From JAJXZJ01 sp050012855 (GTDB taxonomy: Bacteria > Verrucomicrobiota > Verrucomicrobiia > Limisphaerales > J093): 64,000 nt of DNA. Both the position numbers and the translations under genes were made by a program. Positions 7,828-16,842 of the stretch are shown one piece after another. The DNA is taken from positions 62,001 through 126,000 of the forward strand of contig JBEKGJ010000005.1 of NCBI GenBank assembly GCA_050012855.1, written 5' to 3'. Under the pieces are notes generated by a model. It searched no databases and was not told the origin of the DNA. It saw only the letters and a list, made by a program, of their open reading frames with translations. Within the stretch, counting starts at the first letter, position 1; each line of letters starts with the position of its first letter.

Positions 7828-9501
7828 ATGAAAGCCCGAACGTTCTTTGCCCGTACAACCTGCCCGTCGCCGATCGCCACGCGTTCCGCAATCGCCTGCG
7901 TCGCAAGGCTCCTGTCCCTGCTGCTTCTGTCGCTGCTGTCCGCTGAGGTGCAGGCCCAGTTCAGCTATTGGACCCAAGACGACACCGTCATGATCCTGGG
8001 ATACACCGGTTCCGAAGGTGCCGTGACCGTCCCAGCGACGATTGATGGTTTGCCGGTCACTCGCCTGGGCGACAACTCGTTCACTGGCTGCATCACGCTG
8101 ACCAACGTCACTATTCCCGACAGCGTCACCAGCATCGGGCAATGGGCCTTCGCCTCGTGTACCAACCTGACCGCCATCGTCCTCGGCAACGGTGTCACCA
8201 GCATCGAAGACCATGCGTTCTATCAATGCTCCAGCCTGACCAGTGTCGCGGTCCCCGACGGCGTCAGCAATATCCAGACGGGTACGTTCCAATACTGCAC
8301 CAACCTGGCCACCGTCTCCATTCCCAATAGCGTCACGAATATCGGGGACAGTGCGTTCTCCTACTGCGTCAGTCTGACCGGGGTCACCATCCCCGGCACG
8401 GTCACCAGCATCGGGCCGGGTGCATTCTACTGGTGCACCAGCCTGAGCAATGCCACGATTCCCAACAGTGTCAGCAATATCGGGCGCGGTGCGTTCTATA
8501 ACTGCGACCGTCTGACCACTGTTGCGATCGGCAACAGCGTCACCAGCATTGGGGACGATGCGTTCGCCAGCTGCACCAACCTGGGCAGTGTTGCGATTCC
8601 AGGCCGCGTCACCAGCATTGGGAGCAATGCGTTCTTTCGATGCTCCAACCTGACCAACGTCACGCTGCCGGGGAGCGTCACGAGCATCGGGGACAGTGCG
8701 TTCGCTGCCTGTTCCAACCTGGCTGGCATTATGATCCTCGGCAGCGTGACCAACCTCGGGAACAGTGTTTTCGAGAGTTGCAGCAGCCTGGCCAGCGTCG
8801 TGATCCCCGATGTCAACAACCTCGGGAACAGTGTGTTCGAGAACTGCAGCCACCTGGCCAGTGTCACAATCGGCAGCGGCATCACCTCCCTCGGTGGCGA
8901 TGTGTTCTACGGCTGCACGAGCCTGGCCAGCATCACCATCCCCGGCAGCGTCACCAACATCGGGAGTGGGACGTTCGCAGCCTGCACCAGCCTGACCAAC
9001 GTCACTATTCCCAGCAGTGTCACCGGCATTGGGGACTGGGCGTTCGAAGGCTGCACGAGCCTGGCCAGCATCACCATCCCCGGCAGCGTCACCAACATCG
9101 CGGCCCATGCGTTCATTTACTGCACCAGACTGACCGCAGTGCTATTTGAGGGCAACGCCCCCAGCGCTGATCGGTATGTGTTCGAGGACTGCCCTGCGAC
9201 GGTCTATTACTTGCCTGGTACTACCGGCTGGGGAACGACGTTTGCCGGTCGTCCAACCAAGCAAGGGTACCCGCCGCTGTCTTACTTCAGCATGGTCAAC
9301 GTGGGCGTGCAGATGAGTCAATTCGGGTTCCTCATTACCGGCACCACCAACCTGACTTTCGTTGTGGACGCCTGCACAGACCTGACCCATCCCGTCTGGT
9401 ATCCGCTTCAAACCAACACCCTTACCAGCGGCCCGGCCTATTTCAGCGATCCGCAGTGGGCGGAGTATCCGGCCCGTTTCTACCGCCTCCGTTCGCCATG
9501 A
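7828..9501 (+). CDS. Exported BspA-type leucine-rich repeat (LRR_5) surface protein
   Basis: The 557-residue product has a long signal peptide (hydrophobic core ARLLSLLLLSLLSAEVQA) followed by about 16 tandem 23-residue repeats of the form SVTSIGDSAFAACSNLAxVT, the hallmark of BspA/LRR_5 proteins. These are surface proteins that bind host or matrix components in other bacteria. The last 70 residues leave the repeat pattern (NLTFVVDACTDLTHPVWYPL, ending ARFYRLRSP) and form a compact beta-rich module. The start at 7828 puts the methionine directly before KARTFF; an in-frame ATG at 7786 would add 14 residues. The ligand is unknown. Confidence 0.88.
   Translation: MKARTFFARTTCPSPIATRSAIACVARLLSLLLLSLLSAEVQAQFSYWTQDDTVMILGYTGSEGAVTVPATIDGLPVTRLGDNSFTGCITLTNVTIPDSVTSIGQWAFASCTNLTAIVLGNGVTSIEDHAFYQCSSLTSVAVPDGVSNIQTGTFQYCTNLATVSIPNSVTNIGDSAFSYCVSLTGVTIPGTVTSIGPGAFYWCTSLSNATIPNSVSNIGRGAFYNCDRLTTVAIGNSVTSIGDDAFASCTNLGSVAIPGRVTSIGSNAFFRCSNLTNVTLPGSVTSIGDSAFAACSNLAGIMILGSVTNLGNSVFESCSSLASVVIPDVNNLGNSVFENCSHLASVTIGSGITSLGGDVFYGCTSLASITIPGSVTNIGSGTFAACTSLTNVTIPSSVTGIGDWAFEGCTSLASITIPGSVTNIAAHAFIYCTRLTAVLFEGNAPSADRYVFEDCPATVYYLPGTTGWGTTFAGRPTKQGYPPLSYFSMVNVGVQMSQFGFLITGTTNLTFVVDACTDLTHPVWYPLQTNTLTSGPAYFSDPQWAEYPARFYRLRSP
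8062..9130 (+). repeat. Tandem 69-bp coding repeats of the LRR protein
   Basis: Each 69-bp unit encodes one 23-residue leucine-rich repeat, with strong DNA-level similarity such as GGCAGCGTCACCAACATCGG recurring. Unit-to-unit homology could allow copy-number change by recombination. The boundaries are approximate. Confidence 0.75.
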
Positions 9502-9524
9502 GGCGGTCGGGCGTTCCGCGGCCC

Positions 9525-9650
9525 ACCGTTCGTCCTTCGCATTTCGTCCTTCGCACTTCGCATGGGTGGCTGCCCGATGCTGGGCGGGCAGTGGTCGTCG
9601 CGGCCTGTCTGCGTGCCGATAGGCACAGGCAGACCCGGTGATCTGCGACC
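9525..9650. repeat. Mosaic intergenic repeat
   Basis: It contains the internal direct repeat TTCGTCCTTCGCA(TT/CT)TCG, then CTGGGCGGGCAGTGGTCGTC and CGTGCCGATAGGCACAGGCA. Related pieces occur in reverse orientation at 24345-24420, 28276-28378 and 30961-31015. The rest of the 392-bp gap before the oxidoreductase gene shows only a short unrecognised reading frame (9742-9867) that I do not call as a gene. Confidence 0.55.
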
Positions 9651-9893
9651 CACCATCAACTTCGTCGGTCACCACGCCGTTCGCGCGCAGCCCGCGCAGA
9701 ATTCACTCGGCATCAGGAAGGCGCGTGTTAGCTTCTGCGGCATGAACACGAACGTAAAAGTCCGCCACGAACAAGGCCGCGCGGGCGCTCGGGCTGTGCC
9801 CAGAGGTTCCGATGAGGACGGCCGATCTGAGTGGCTTTCGCGGGTTCTTTGCTCCGGGTTGGATTGAATGAACCCAATGCCCACGGTCGCATC

Positions 9894-11015
9894 ATGAAAT
9901 CACTGTCATTTCTCCTCGCCGGTTTGCTTTGTCTGGGGGTCGCCCGCGCCTGGTCGGGACCGGCCCCGCTGCGTTACGCGATCATCGGGCTGGTTCACGA
10001 CCATGCGCGGGGTTTCATTCCTGCCGCCAGTTCCCGGACGGACGTGCAACTGGTCGGCATTGTGGAGCCGAACAAAGCCCTGGCGGAACGCTACGCCCGG
10101 GACTACCGGCTCAGCCCCGGGTTGTTTTGTTCCAGCCTGGAGGAACTCCTCGCCAAGACCAACGTGCAGGCGGTGGCGACCTTCACCAGCACGTTCGATC
10201 ACCGGCGGGTCGTGGAGCAGTGTGCCGCCCGCGGCATCCACGTGATGATGGAGAAACCGCTGGCCGTCAGCATGGAGCACGCGCGCGCCATGGCCGCCGC
10301 CGCCCGGAAGGGTGGAATTCACGTGGTCGTCAACTATGAGACCACTTGGTATCCCGCGAACCATGCCGCCTATGCCCTGGTGCATGGGAAGCACGCGTTG
10401 GGCGAGTTGCGGAAGATCGTGGTGCATGACGGCCACCAGGGCCCGAAGGAGATCGGTTGCTCCGCCGACTTTCTCGGATGGCTGACCGATCCCAAGCTGA
10501 ATGGCGGCGGGGCCTTGACCGATTTCGGGTGCTACGGCGCCGATCTGATTACCTGGTTGATGCAGGGCCAAAGACCTACTTCAGTCTTTGCCGTCACGCA
10601 GCAGATCAAGCCGGAGGTGTATCCGAAGGTGGACGATGAAGCGACGATCGTTCTGACGTATCCGCACGCCCAGGGAATCATCCAGGCCTCGTGGAACTGG
10701 CCGTTCAATCGCAAGGACATGGAGATCTACGGCCGGACCGGTTATGCCCTGGTGCCGGAAAAGAACGTGCTGAAAGTGCGGACCGGCAGCGCGGCCGAAG
10801 CGGATGCGCCGGTGCCCGCGCTGTCGATGCCCGAAAGCGATCCGCTGTCCTATCTGGCCGCCGTGGTGCGCGGGGACATCAAGCCGTCCGGCCTTTCCTC
10901 GCTGGAGGTGAACCTGATCGCGACCGAAATCTTGGATGCCGCCCGCGGATCGGCCCGGACGGGAAGGCGGGTGAATCTTCCTCCCGGGGCTGGCGGCCAG
11001 GTTCGCGCGCCCTGA
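9894..11015 (+). CDS. Exported Gfo/Idh/MocA family oxidoreductase
   Basis: The 373-residue protein begins MKSLSFLLAGLLCLGVARAW, a signal peptide, and then enters an NAD(P)-binding Rossmann domain (LRYAIIGLVHDHARGFI) with the family's EKPLAVS motif near residue 123, where the lysine is the usual catalytic residue. The C-terminal half matches the alpha/beta sheet domain. The family oxidises or reduces sugars and cyclitols or opens glycosides with NAD(P). An exported copy suggests periplasmic sugar processing, but the substrate cannot be told. Normally the dinucleotide motif is GxGxxG; here it is GLVHDHA, so cofactor binding may be altered. The start at 9894 is chosen because the signal peptide begins there. 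Confidence 0.85.
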   Translation: MKSLSFLLAGLLCLGVARAWSGPAPLRYAIIGLVHDHARGFIPAASSRTDVQLVGIVEPNKALAERYARDYRLSPGLFCSSLEELLAKTNVQAVATFTSTFDHRRVVEQCAARGIHVMMEKPLAVSMEHARAMAAAARKGGIHVVVNYETTWYPANHAAYALVHGKHALGELRKIVVHDGHQGPKEIGCSADFLGWLTDPKLNGGGALTDFGCYGADLITWLMQGQRPTSVFAVTQQIKPEVYPKVDDEATIVLTYPHAQGIIQASWNWPFNRKDMEIYGRTGYALVPEKNVLKVRTGSAAEADAPVPALSMPESDPLSYLAAVVRGDIKPSGLSSLEVNLIATEILDAARGSARTGRRVNLPPGAGGQVRAP

Positions 11016-11151
11016 GGCACCGTTTGACGCCGGCGGCGAACTGGTGATAGCGCCGCCTAAAACCGGGGGTTTCCCACGTGGGCCGCCCTGACGATCACTC
11101 CGATGAGCAGAAGTAAGAGGGCGAATTCTTCATCACGTCCGATCTCCCGCA

Positions 11152-11274
11152 TCAAGGTTGCGTTCCGGTGAACAGCTTCCTCATCCCTTCGCCGAGGGCG
11201 TTGCCGACCAGGAAATAGGTTTCGGCATGGGCGAATTCGTGGTGCCCGTGTCCGGGACAAGGGGAATTTCTCAT
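11152..11274 (-). CDS. Possible 40-residue small protein
   Basis: The frame reads MRNSPCPGHGHHEFAHAETY followed by FLVGNALGEGMRKLFTGTQP. It has a Cys/His-rich start and an amphipathic tail. A 16-codon frame beginning at ATGGAAAGGG on the same strand ends in TGA overlapping this ATG, which would allow coupled translation. The region is otherwise empty between a plus-strand gene end and a minus-strand gene end. I recognise no family, and the call depends only on composition and context. Confidence 0.25.
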   Translation of the reverse strand: MRNSPCPGHGHHEFAHAETYFLVGNALGEGMRKLFTGTQP

Positions 11275-11344
11275 GGCCTGCGCTTCGGCATGGGCTCACC
11301 TTTGACCCGTTCCCTTTCCATTAAACCCAATTACATGTTTGTGC

Positions 11345-12364
11345 TCATCTTTGCGCCTGAAGAAACGGTATCACTTTTCCAGAATAAAACGGTTCCTGCG
11401 TGCACCAGAAAATGTAATTGACCTTGAGGTGCTCCGCCGCAAATACAACCAACTCGGAAATGCTGACCGGCCGCGCGGTCTGGGGATTCTTATGTTGATA
11501 GTTGCCCTCCTGCACCGCGATCCCGGTTGGTACGCTCCCGGCCGATTCTCGGATGAGAGGATAGCAATGACTCATCTGTTCAGGCTTGTAAGGCAACAGA
11601 TCAGGGCCGCCGACGCCGACCTTCAAATCCCTGGCGCGTTCATACACGCTGCGGAGATAGCCCCGATCCTTGCCGGGAAGCCATTCCCCAGGCATGAAGT
11701 TGGCGTATTGCATGACCACCGACTTCGGGAACGCGCGCTTGAGCGCAATCATGTTCGTAATAACCGCGTCGCGATATGCCGCCGGAGTGAAGCCTTTCGG
11801 AAACAACCGGCCGCTCTCTCCAAAATCAACCGCGGTCTCCCCAAGATTAATGCCCTCGATCTTGCCGTCAAATTCCTTGCCGAGCGCAAAAAGGAGTCTG
11901 TGAAATCTCTCCTGTACCGCCGGGTCCCATCGCCTCGCAACCCAGCCCGCGGGCACCGCGTGTTCCTCGTCATCGCCTTTAATGCTGTATTGCTTGTCCG
12001 CCCCGCCATGGTACCGGGCGTCGTTCAGGAGGTAGCGAGGCACATTAAGTATGGTTGGATCGAACGACGCATCCTGAAGTTGAATGAACAACTTTTTGCC
12101 CTTGGAAGTGAGCACTGTCAAATCGTGCTGAATGCTGCTGAAGTCATAACCGTCCTCCCCCCGCTCCAGCTCACGCCACGTGTATTTCAATTGTGCGCCT
12201 TCAAACGTTTTTGTTGCGAGGAACGCCGCGTCGGAAATTCTTTCCCTGTCCATGTTGAAAAATACGTAATGATGCACTTGACCAGCCGCAGCGCCACCGG
12301 CGCAGGCGAGCATGAAAAGGATGCACCACGCCAGTCTGGCAACGGCAGTCATGGCAGAATTCAT
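11345..12364 (-). CDS. Secreted glycosidase-like barrel protein, family not identified
   Basis: The 339-residue product has a signal peptide (MTAVARLAWCILFMLACAGG, cleaved near AAAG). The mature part looks like a TIM-barrel glycoside hydrolase: a segment beginning with FEGAQLKYTWRELERGEDGY recalls the first strands of beta-galactosidase-like enzymes. Carboxylates stand at barrel-strand-like positions (GKIEGINLGETAVDF, TGIAVQEGNYQ). I cannot place it in a CAZy family. The start codon lies one base after the stop of a truncated DNA-methyltransferase fragment on the same strand, so its promoter region was replaced or rearranged. It may be read from a transcript starting upstream in that fragment. 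Confidence 0.7.
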   Translation of the reverse strand: MNSAMTAVARLAWCILFMLACAGGAAAGQVHHYVFFNMDRERISDAAFLATKTFEGAQLKYTWRELERGEDGYDFSSIQHDLTVLTSKGKKLFIQLQDASFDPTILNVPRYLLNDARYHGGADKQYSIKGDDEEHAVPAGWVARRWDPAVQERFHRLLFALGKEFDGKIEGINLGETAVDFGESGRLFPKGFTPAAYRDAVITNMIALKRAFPKSVVMQYANFMPGEWLPGKDRGYLRSVYERARDLKVGVGGPDLLPYKPEQMSHCYPLIRESAGSVPTGIAVQEGNYQHKNPQTARPVSISELVVFAAEHLKVNYIFWCTQEPFYSGKVIPFLQAQR

Positions 12365-12365
12365 T

Positions 12366-12638
12366 TCAAATGGTGACAACCTGGATCTCGGTTCCGAGCG
12401 GCTCGAAGGCGCGATTCTCCTTCGTCTTGCCCCAGAAGACCGCGTAGTTGCGGTTCGAGTTGAACGGGGTATCGATGTAAATGAGGTCCACGCACTGGCC
12501 GGGCAGCTTGCGGAGCTGCTCAAGATTGTCGCCGCAATGAACCACCGGGGCGTCCACCAAGGCAGACGGACGCAACCGGCCTGCTGGCGGACTGGCGGTG
12601 TCCATTACGGCAGCGGTCTTTTCCGGCTTCTTCGCCAT
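12366..12638 (-). pseudogene. N-terminal fragment of a site-specific DNA methyltransferase
   Basis: Residues 30-75 (VVHCGDNLEQLRKLPGQCVD then LIYIDTPFNSNRNYAVFWGK) match the start of beta-type adenine/N4-cytosine DNA methyltransferases, which normally read IDPPFNSNRNY. Here the catalytic (D/N)PP(Y/F) motif is mutated to DTPF. After TKENRAFE the sequence departs into an unrelated tail and stops at 90 residues, whereas complete relatives have several hundred residues. It is therefore a dead remnant joined to the upstream edge of the next gene. Confidence 0.8.
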
Positions 12639-12792
12639 GTCCACAGCGTAACGGGAAGAGGGCGTTTACGGAAAGCCAAATGATGCCCGGCATTGCGAGG
12701 CAACTACGTCGCGGTGCCTTCGGGCACGCGCACGCAACCGGATCAGCAGACAGCGGAACCCTGGAGAACTCCTGCGCACGGCAGTTTGTCTT

Positions 12793-15700
12793 TCAACGCT
12801 CGCGGATCTCCTCTTCGATGGTTACCGGCCCACGAAGTCCAGACTCCAGCAGCGGCGAATCCTTCGTGAAGGGATTCCAGGTCGTCGAAGTCAGGCGCCG
12901 CTCCGGCGGCAGCAACTGGTCGCCAATCAGTCGGTTCGGCCACAGGTTGGCCACCGTGATTTCCAACCGGTTGCGTGTCGGTTTCAGCGCGCGGGCGATT
13001 TCGACCCGCCACGGCGCGCACCAGAGGATGCCGAGGTCGCGGCCGTTCAGGCGCACGCGGGCGAGGTTCTTCACCACGCCAAGCTCGAGATAGCATCGTC
13101 GGCCCACCGGCCCGGCCGGCGCGTCGAATGTTTTGCGGTAGGTGGCCATGCCCGAGTAGAATTTGATTCCTTCCTCCGGTCGCTTGGTCCAGTCCTCGAG
13201 CGACGCAAACGTAACTTTCTCCGGGCCGCCCCACCTGGGATCGAACGCGACTTCCCAGGGGCCGTCGAGCCCGGCAACCGGCTTCAATTCCGCGAAATTT
13301 CGCGAGTTCTTCCGCGATGTCATGGCGCGTTGGTTGAAGACGACGAAGAACGACTGGGCCGGCTCGAAGCGAATGGGGACGGTGGTGCGCCTCGCTTTGG
13401 CGGTGAACTCGGGCAGTGCGCGCCGCTCGCCGGTCAACGGGTCCCACAGCTCCGGCGTTTTTCCGTTCACGCGGAAGCTGCAGTTGGCGTTCACGGCGCG
13501 CTCCTCGCGGTTGGCGACGAAATAGATGTCGGTGTCGCCGGCGCGCCGGTGCGTGTAGCGGATGGGTCCGTCGGACTCGAAGTCCGCCGGCACTCCCGCC
13601 TTTTCCAGCAGGCCGGCAACGATGGCGAAATCGCCATACTGGTCCGGCTCCGGAATGGTTTCCTCCGATCGTCCCCACGGCGACATCCCGAAAGGTCCGA
13701 GCTCCAGCGCAGCTCCCCAGCCTTCCGCGTTCGTGGTGCGCGTGAGCCAGTCCGGCACGGCCTCCCGCGAACTCTGCCAGGTCCGGTCCGTCGGCACGTC
13801 GAGCCGGTGGCCATCGCGGAAGCTGACGATCAATCGCCCAATCAGGCCGGCCGGGTTGGGCGCGTCGCCGCCGTTCTCGGCTTCGACTGCGAGCACGTTC
13901 GTTCCCGGCTGCAGCATTGGCGCGACGTCGAACGAGCAAGTCTCGTGGAAATTGTCGCCGTTCCCAGCGTGACGACCGTTGACGAACAGATCGAAGGAGT
14001 TGTCGGCCGTCATGGACACGAGGGCGGATTCGATGCCGGCATTGGCTTCCAACGTGACCACGCGTCGGAAGAAGCGTTTGCCGACGGGCGCGCTGACGGC
14101 GGGATTGCCTTCGTTGTGCCAGATCCACGTCGCCGACTCCAACGGCGACTTCGTTTCCGGCGCGCCGGTCGCCTTGGCGCCGCGGTCCCAGACTACCCGG
14201 CCCTTGCCGAGCTTGTGCTCCTTCACCGCCATGCCATCGCAATCGCCCCACAGTTCGCCGGCGAGCTGCTTCACGTCCTCATCGCAGTTCGGATAACGGC
14301 TCAGGCTGGGCGATTTCAATGGACGCGGACCGACGACCGTGGCGCCGGCCTCGACGAGCGTCTTCACCTTGCGCAGCAACGCCGGCGTCATGGTGTCGCG
14401 TTCCGGCAGGACCAGGACGCGGTAACTCATGCCGTCGGGCAGGCCGAGCATTCCGTTTCTCACCGACATCCGCGCGAACAACGTTTCCGGCGCGATGCCA
14501 TCGAAGTTGTAGCCGCGGCGGTCGGGCGGATGGCCCCGCGTCGCGGAAGCCGGCGGGCGAAAGACCTGCGGCGCGCCCTCCGGGGCGAGATAGCAGACGT
14601 CGGCCACGGGCAGGCCCTGCCGCAGCAGAAACTGGCAGCGCGCCAGGTAGGCGTGGTACGCGGGCACCAGGTCCCACCAGGTTTGCGTGCGCTCCCAGTG
14701 GACGCCATAAGGCCCCATGGTCATGCCGGGACGCCGATCCAGTTGCGGTTGGTGCTGCGAACGATGGAACACGATGCGATTGACGCCGGCGCTGAACGCC
14801 CAGTCGCCCAGCGTCTTCATGGACGCCGGGTGCGCCTGCCAGCGTTCCGCGTCAGTCGAGGTGAACGACTCCGCCGCCACGATTGGCCGCCCGCAGGTGT
14901 GCGCGATGGACGCGGCTTCGATGACGCTGAAGAAGGAATTGAACCCATAAAGCCAGAACTCGCCCATCGGCACGTCGGCCACGGCTCCGAGGCTCAGGTC
15001 GGCGCACGGGTTCATGTCGTAAGGTTCGATGGAAAGTCCGAAGCCGTGCCGGTGGCCCAGTTCGCGCAGGTGCTGCGCGTGGTTTTCGATGACCAGCTCC
15101 TGCGCCGTTTGGCGCAGATCCCAGAGGAATCGCTCCGACACTTCGAGGCTTTCCACCACGCGGCCGGTGACCGCCGGCAGATAGCGCAGCGGATCGTAGC
15201 CGCGCCGGCGGAGAAACTCCGCGCGAAAGGCGGCCGTCCAGTTCTGGGAGCCCATTTCCCAACTATCAATGTGCAACATGTTCCAGCCCGCGTCGGCGGA
15301 TTGCTGGCGCGGTCCGATCTCGCGCAGCAGCGCGCCGATGAACGCATCGAAGTGCGCCTCGAGCGCCGCCGGATCGAACTTGTCGCATTCCAGGCCGAGG
15401 CCCGGCGCGGGCGCGGGACGCGTGTTGGCGCCAGTGCTGGTGCGGCCGAAACGCAGGATCGTCCACTGGCCCGCCGGCGCGTCCCAGGTCAGATGGCCGT
15501 CGGCGTCCAGTTTCGCCGTCAGGTCCACGATGCGGCCCGGGGCAATCGCCGCGTCCGGCGGCAGCACCGGATAACTCGCCGATGACGCGATGAATGGCTT
15601 TGTGCCCGGGCGCGACGTGTAAGGATGACGGAGATAGAGCGCCTTCTCGTCAATGTCGGCAATGCGGGCCGCCTCGCTCGTTTTCGGAACCGCCAGCACC

Positions 15701-16350
15701 GCGACGTCCACGTAAAACTCATCCTTCGCCTTCACGATTTCCGGGGGCAGGCCCGCGTTGCCGAAGTAAGGCGCCCGCGGCGCGGGACGCGGAAGCGTGG
15801 CGCTGAAATGGGCAGGCCCCGCGATCTCGACGGCGCTGGCGACGAGGTGCTGCATGGATTGCTCCGGCTTGACCCAGGGCCCGCCGCTGCCGGTCCAACC
15901 GGGGCCGGCGTTGAGGGTGATCTGGAGTCCCAACCGCTCGGCTTCCGCAACGGCGTGCTTGAAAATTTGCCGCCACTCCGGGCTCATGAACTTCACCGGA
16001 CCGCGCGGGATGCCGACGTCCACCTCCATGATGATCATGCCGCCGATGCCGGCGCGCTTCAGCGCTTCAAAGTCGGCGGTGACTCCCTCGCGGGCGAGGT
16101 TGCCATCCATGATGAAGTAATAGACCCACGGCCGCGCCGACGCGGGAGGATTAAGGAATCCCCGCGCCAGGGCTTCGACCGACGGGGCCGCGGCGAGGGC
16201 AGGGGCGAGCGGGCTCGAAAACAGAGCGACGACCGCCGCCACCAGCACGATGGCCGCGATGGGCAGGCGGAAGCCGGGGGCACAATGGGAACCGCGCCAG
16301 CCAGCCGGGGGCGGCACGGTTCGTGGTGGATACGGGCGGGATTGTGACAT
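12793..16350 (-). CDS. Secreted alpha-L-rhamnosidase, GH106 family
   Basis: The 1185-residue protein has a basic N-terminus, then a signal or anchor segment (IAAIVLVAAVVALFSSPLAP). It continues with the GH106 signature block beginning ARPWVYYFIMDGNLAREGV and IGGMIIMEVDVGIPRGPVKF, then LNAGPGWTGSGGPWVKPEQS. GH106 enzymes remove L-rhamnose from rhamnogalacturonan and plant glycosides by inversion. The C-terminal 350 residues hold two beta-sandwich, sugar-binding-like parts (ATWIWHNEGNPA, GPWEVAFDPRWGG). The start at 16350 is preferred over an in-frame 16494 because AAAGG precedes it and the signal segment follows. Length is usual for the family. Confidence 0.9.
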   Translation of the reverse strand: MSQSRPYPPRTVPPPAGWRGSHCAPGFRLPIAAIVLVAAVVALFSSPLAPALAAAPSVEALARGFLNPPASARPWVYYFIMDGNLAREGVTADFEALKRAGIGGMIIMEVDVGIPRGPVKFMSPEWRQIFKHAVAEAERLGLQITLNAGPGWTGSGGPWVKPEQSMQHLVASAVEIAGPAHFSATLPRPAPRAPYFGNAGLPPEIVKAKDEFYVDVAVLAVPKTSEAARIADIDEKALYLRHPYTSRPGTKPFIASSASYPVLPPDAAIAPGRIVDLTAKLDADGHLTWDAPAGQWTILRFGRTSTGANTRPAPAPGLGLECDKFDPAALEAHFDAFIGALLREIGPRQQSADAGWNMLHIDSWEMGSQNWTAAFRAEFLRRRGYDPLRYLPAVTGRVVESLEVSERFLWDLRQTAQELVIENHAQHLRELGHRHGFGLSIEPYDMNPCADLSLGAVADVPMGEFWLYGFNSFFSVIEAASIAHTCGRPIVAAESFTSTDAERWQAHPASMKTLGDWAFSAGVNRIVFHRSQHQPQLDRRPGMTMGPYGVHWERTQTWWDLVPAYHAYLARCQFLLRQGLPVADVCYLAPEGAPQVFRPPASATRGHPPDRRGYNFDGIAPETLFARMSVRNGMLGLPDGMSYRVLVLPERDTMTPALLRKVKTLVEAGATVVGPRPLKSPSLSRYPNCDEDVKQLAGELWGDCDGMAVKEHKLGKGRVVWDRGAKATGAPETKSPLESATWIWHNEGNPAVSAPVGKRFFRRVVTLEANAGIESALVSMTADNSFDLFVNGRHAGNGDNFHETCSFDVAPMLQPGTNVLAVEAENGGDAPNPAGLIGRLIVSFRDGHRLDVPTDRTWQSSREAVPDWLTRTTNAEGWGAALELGPFGMSPWGRSEETIPEPDQYGDFAIVAGLLEKAGVPADFESDGPIRYTHRRAGDTDIYFVANREERAVNANCSFRVNGKTPELWDPLTGERRALPEFTAKARRTTVPIRFEPAQSFFVVFNQRAMTSRKNSRNFAELKPVAGLDGPWEVAFDPRWGGPEKVTFASLEDWTKRPEEGIKFYSGMATYRKTFDAPAGPVGRRCYLELGVVKNLARVRLNGRDLGILWCAPWRVEIARALKPTRNRLEITVANLWPNRLIGDQLLPPERRLTSTTWNPFTKDSPLLESGLRGPVTIEEEIRER

Positions 16351-16488
16351 GCGAATGAAACCTTTAGCCGCCTGGCACCCGGCAGAAAAGCCGAATTGTT
16401 CAGGAATCAAGCGCCGCGCCCGATCGGGACATTCCCAGCGGGCCATTTCGCTTGACGCCGACGTTGGCCGGAACAATCTGGCCTGGAC

Positions 16489-16731
16489 ATGCAAACAACG
16501 TACCCATCATTGTTCCTCCTGCTGATTCCGGTGTTGATTCTCATTGCCGTCTGGGATGGCGTCTGGAAAGTCATCGGCATGTGGAAGAGCGCGCGGAACA
16601 ACCAGCTCGCCTGGTTCATCTGCCTCGCCATCTTCAACACGGTCGGCATCCTGCCCATCATCTACCTGGTGTGGTGTCAGCGGGACCGCAACCAGCATGG
16701 ATCCTCCGTCCAGGCGCAACCACCCGCATGA
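16489..16731 (+). CDS. Small two-helix membrane protein, DUF5652 family
   Basis: This 80-residue protein has two hydrophobic segments (SLFLLLIPVLILIAVWDGVW and LAWFICLAIFNTVGILPIIY) separated by a short basic loop. The stretch KVIGMWKSARNNQLAWFICL is typical of the DUF5652 family of small integral membrane proteins, whose function is unknown. It is divergent from the GH106 gene and 111 bp upstream of the SGNH gene, on the same strand. Confidence 0.75.
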   Translation: MQTTYPSLFLLLIPVLILIAVWDGVWKVIGMWKSARNNQLAWFICLAIFNTVGILPIIYLVWCQRDRNQHGSSVQAQPPA

Positions 16732-16842
16732 ACTGACGGCCCTGAGCCAGTACCAAGACTCGCAACGAAACCTCCCCATCAGACCGGTTGCCCTGGCCCA
16801 TGAGGCAGGTTAGCGTCAGCGCATGGTTGTGAGCGTGGCCCA

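Noticed and set aside
8062..9130. Possible CRISPR array in the regularly spaced repeats
   Set aside because: The repeats are 69 bp, have no unique spacers and translate as LRR units.
13330..15585. A 751-codon open frame opposite the GH106 gene
   Set aside because: The GH106 protein on the other strand has strong family motifs throughout; the shadow has none.
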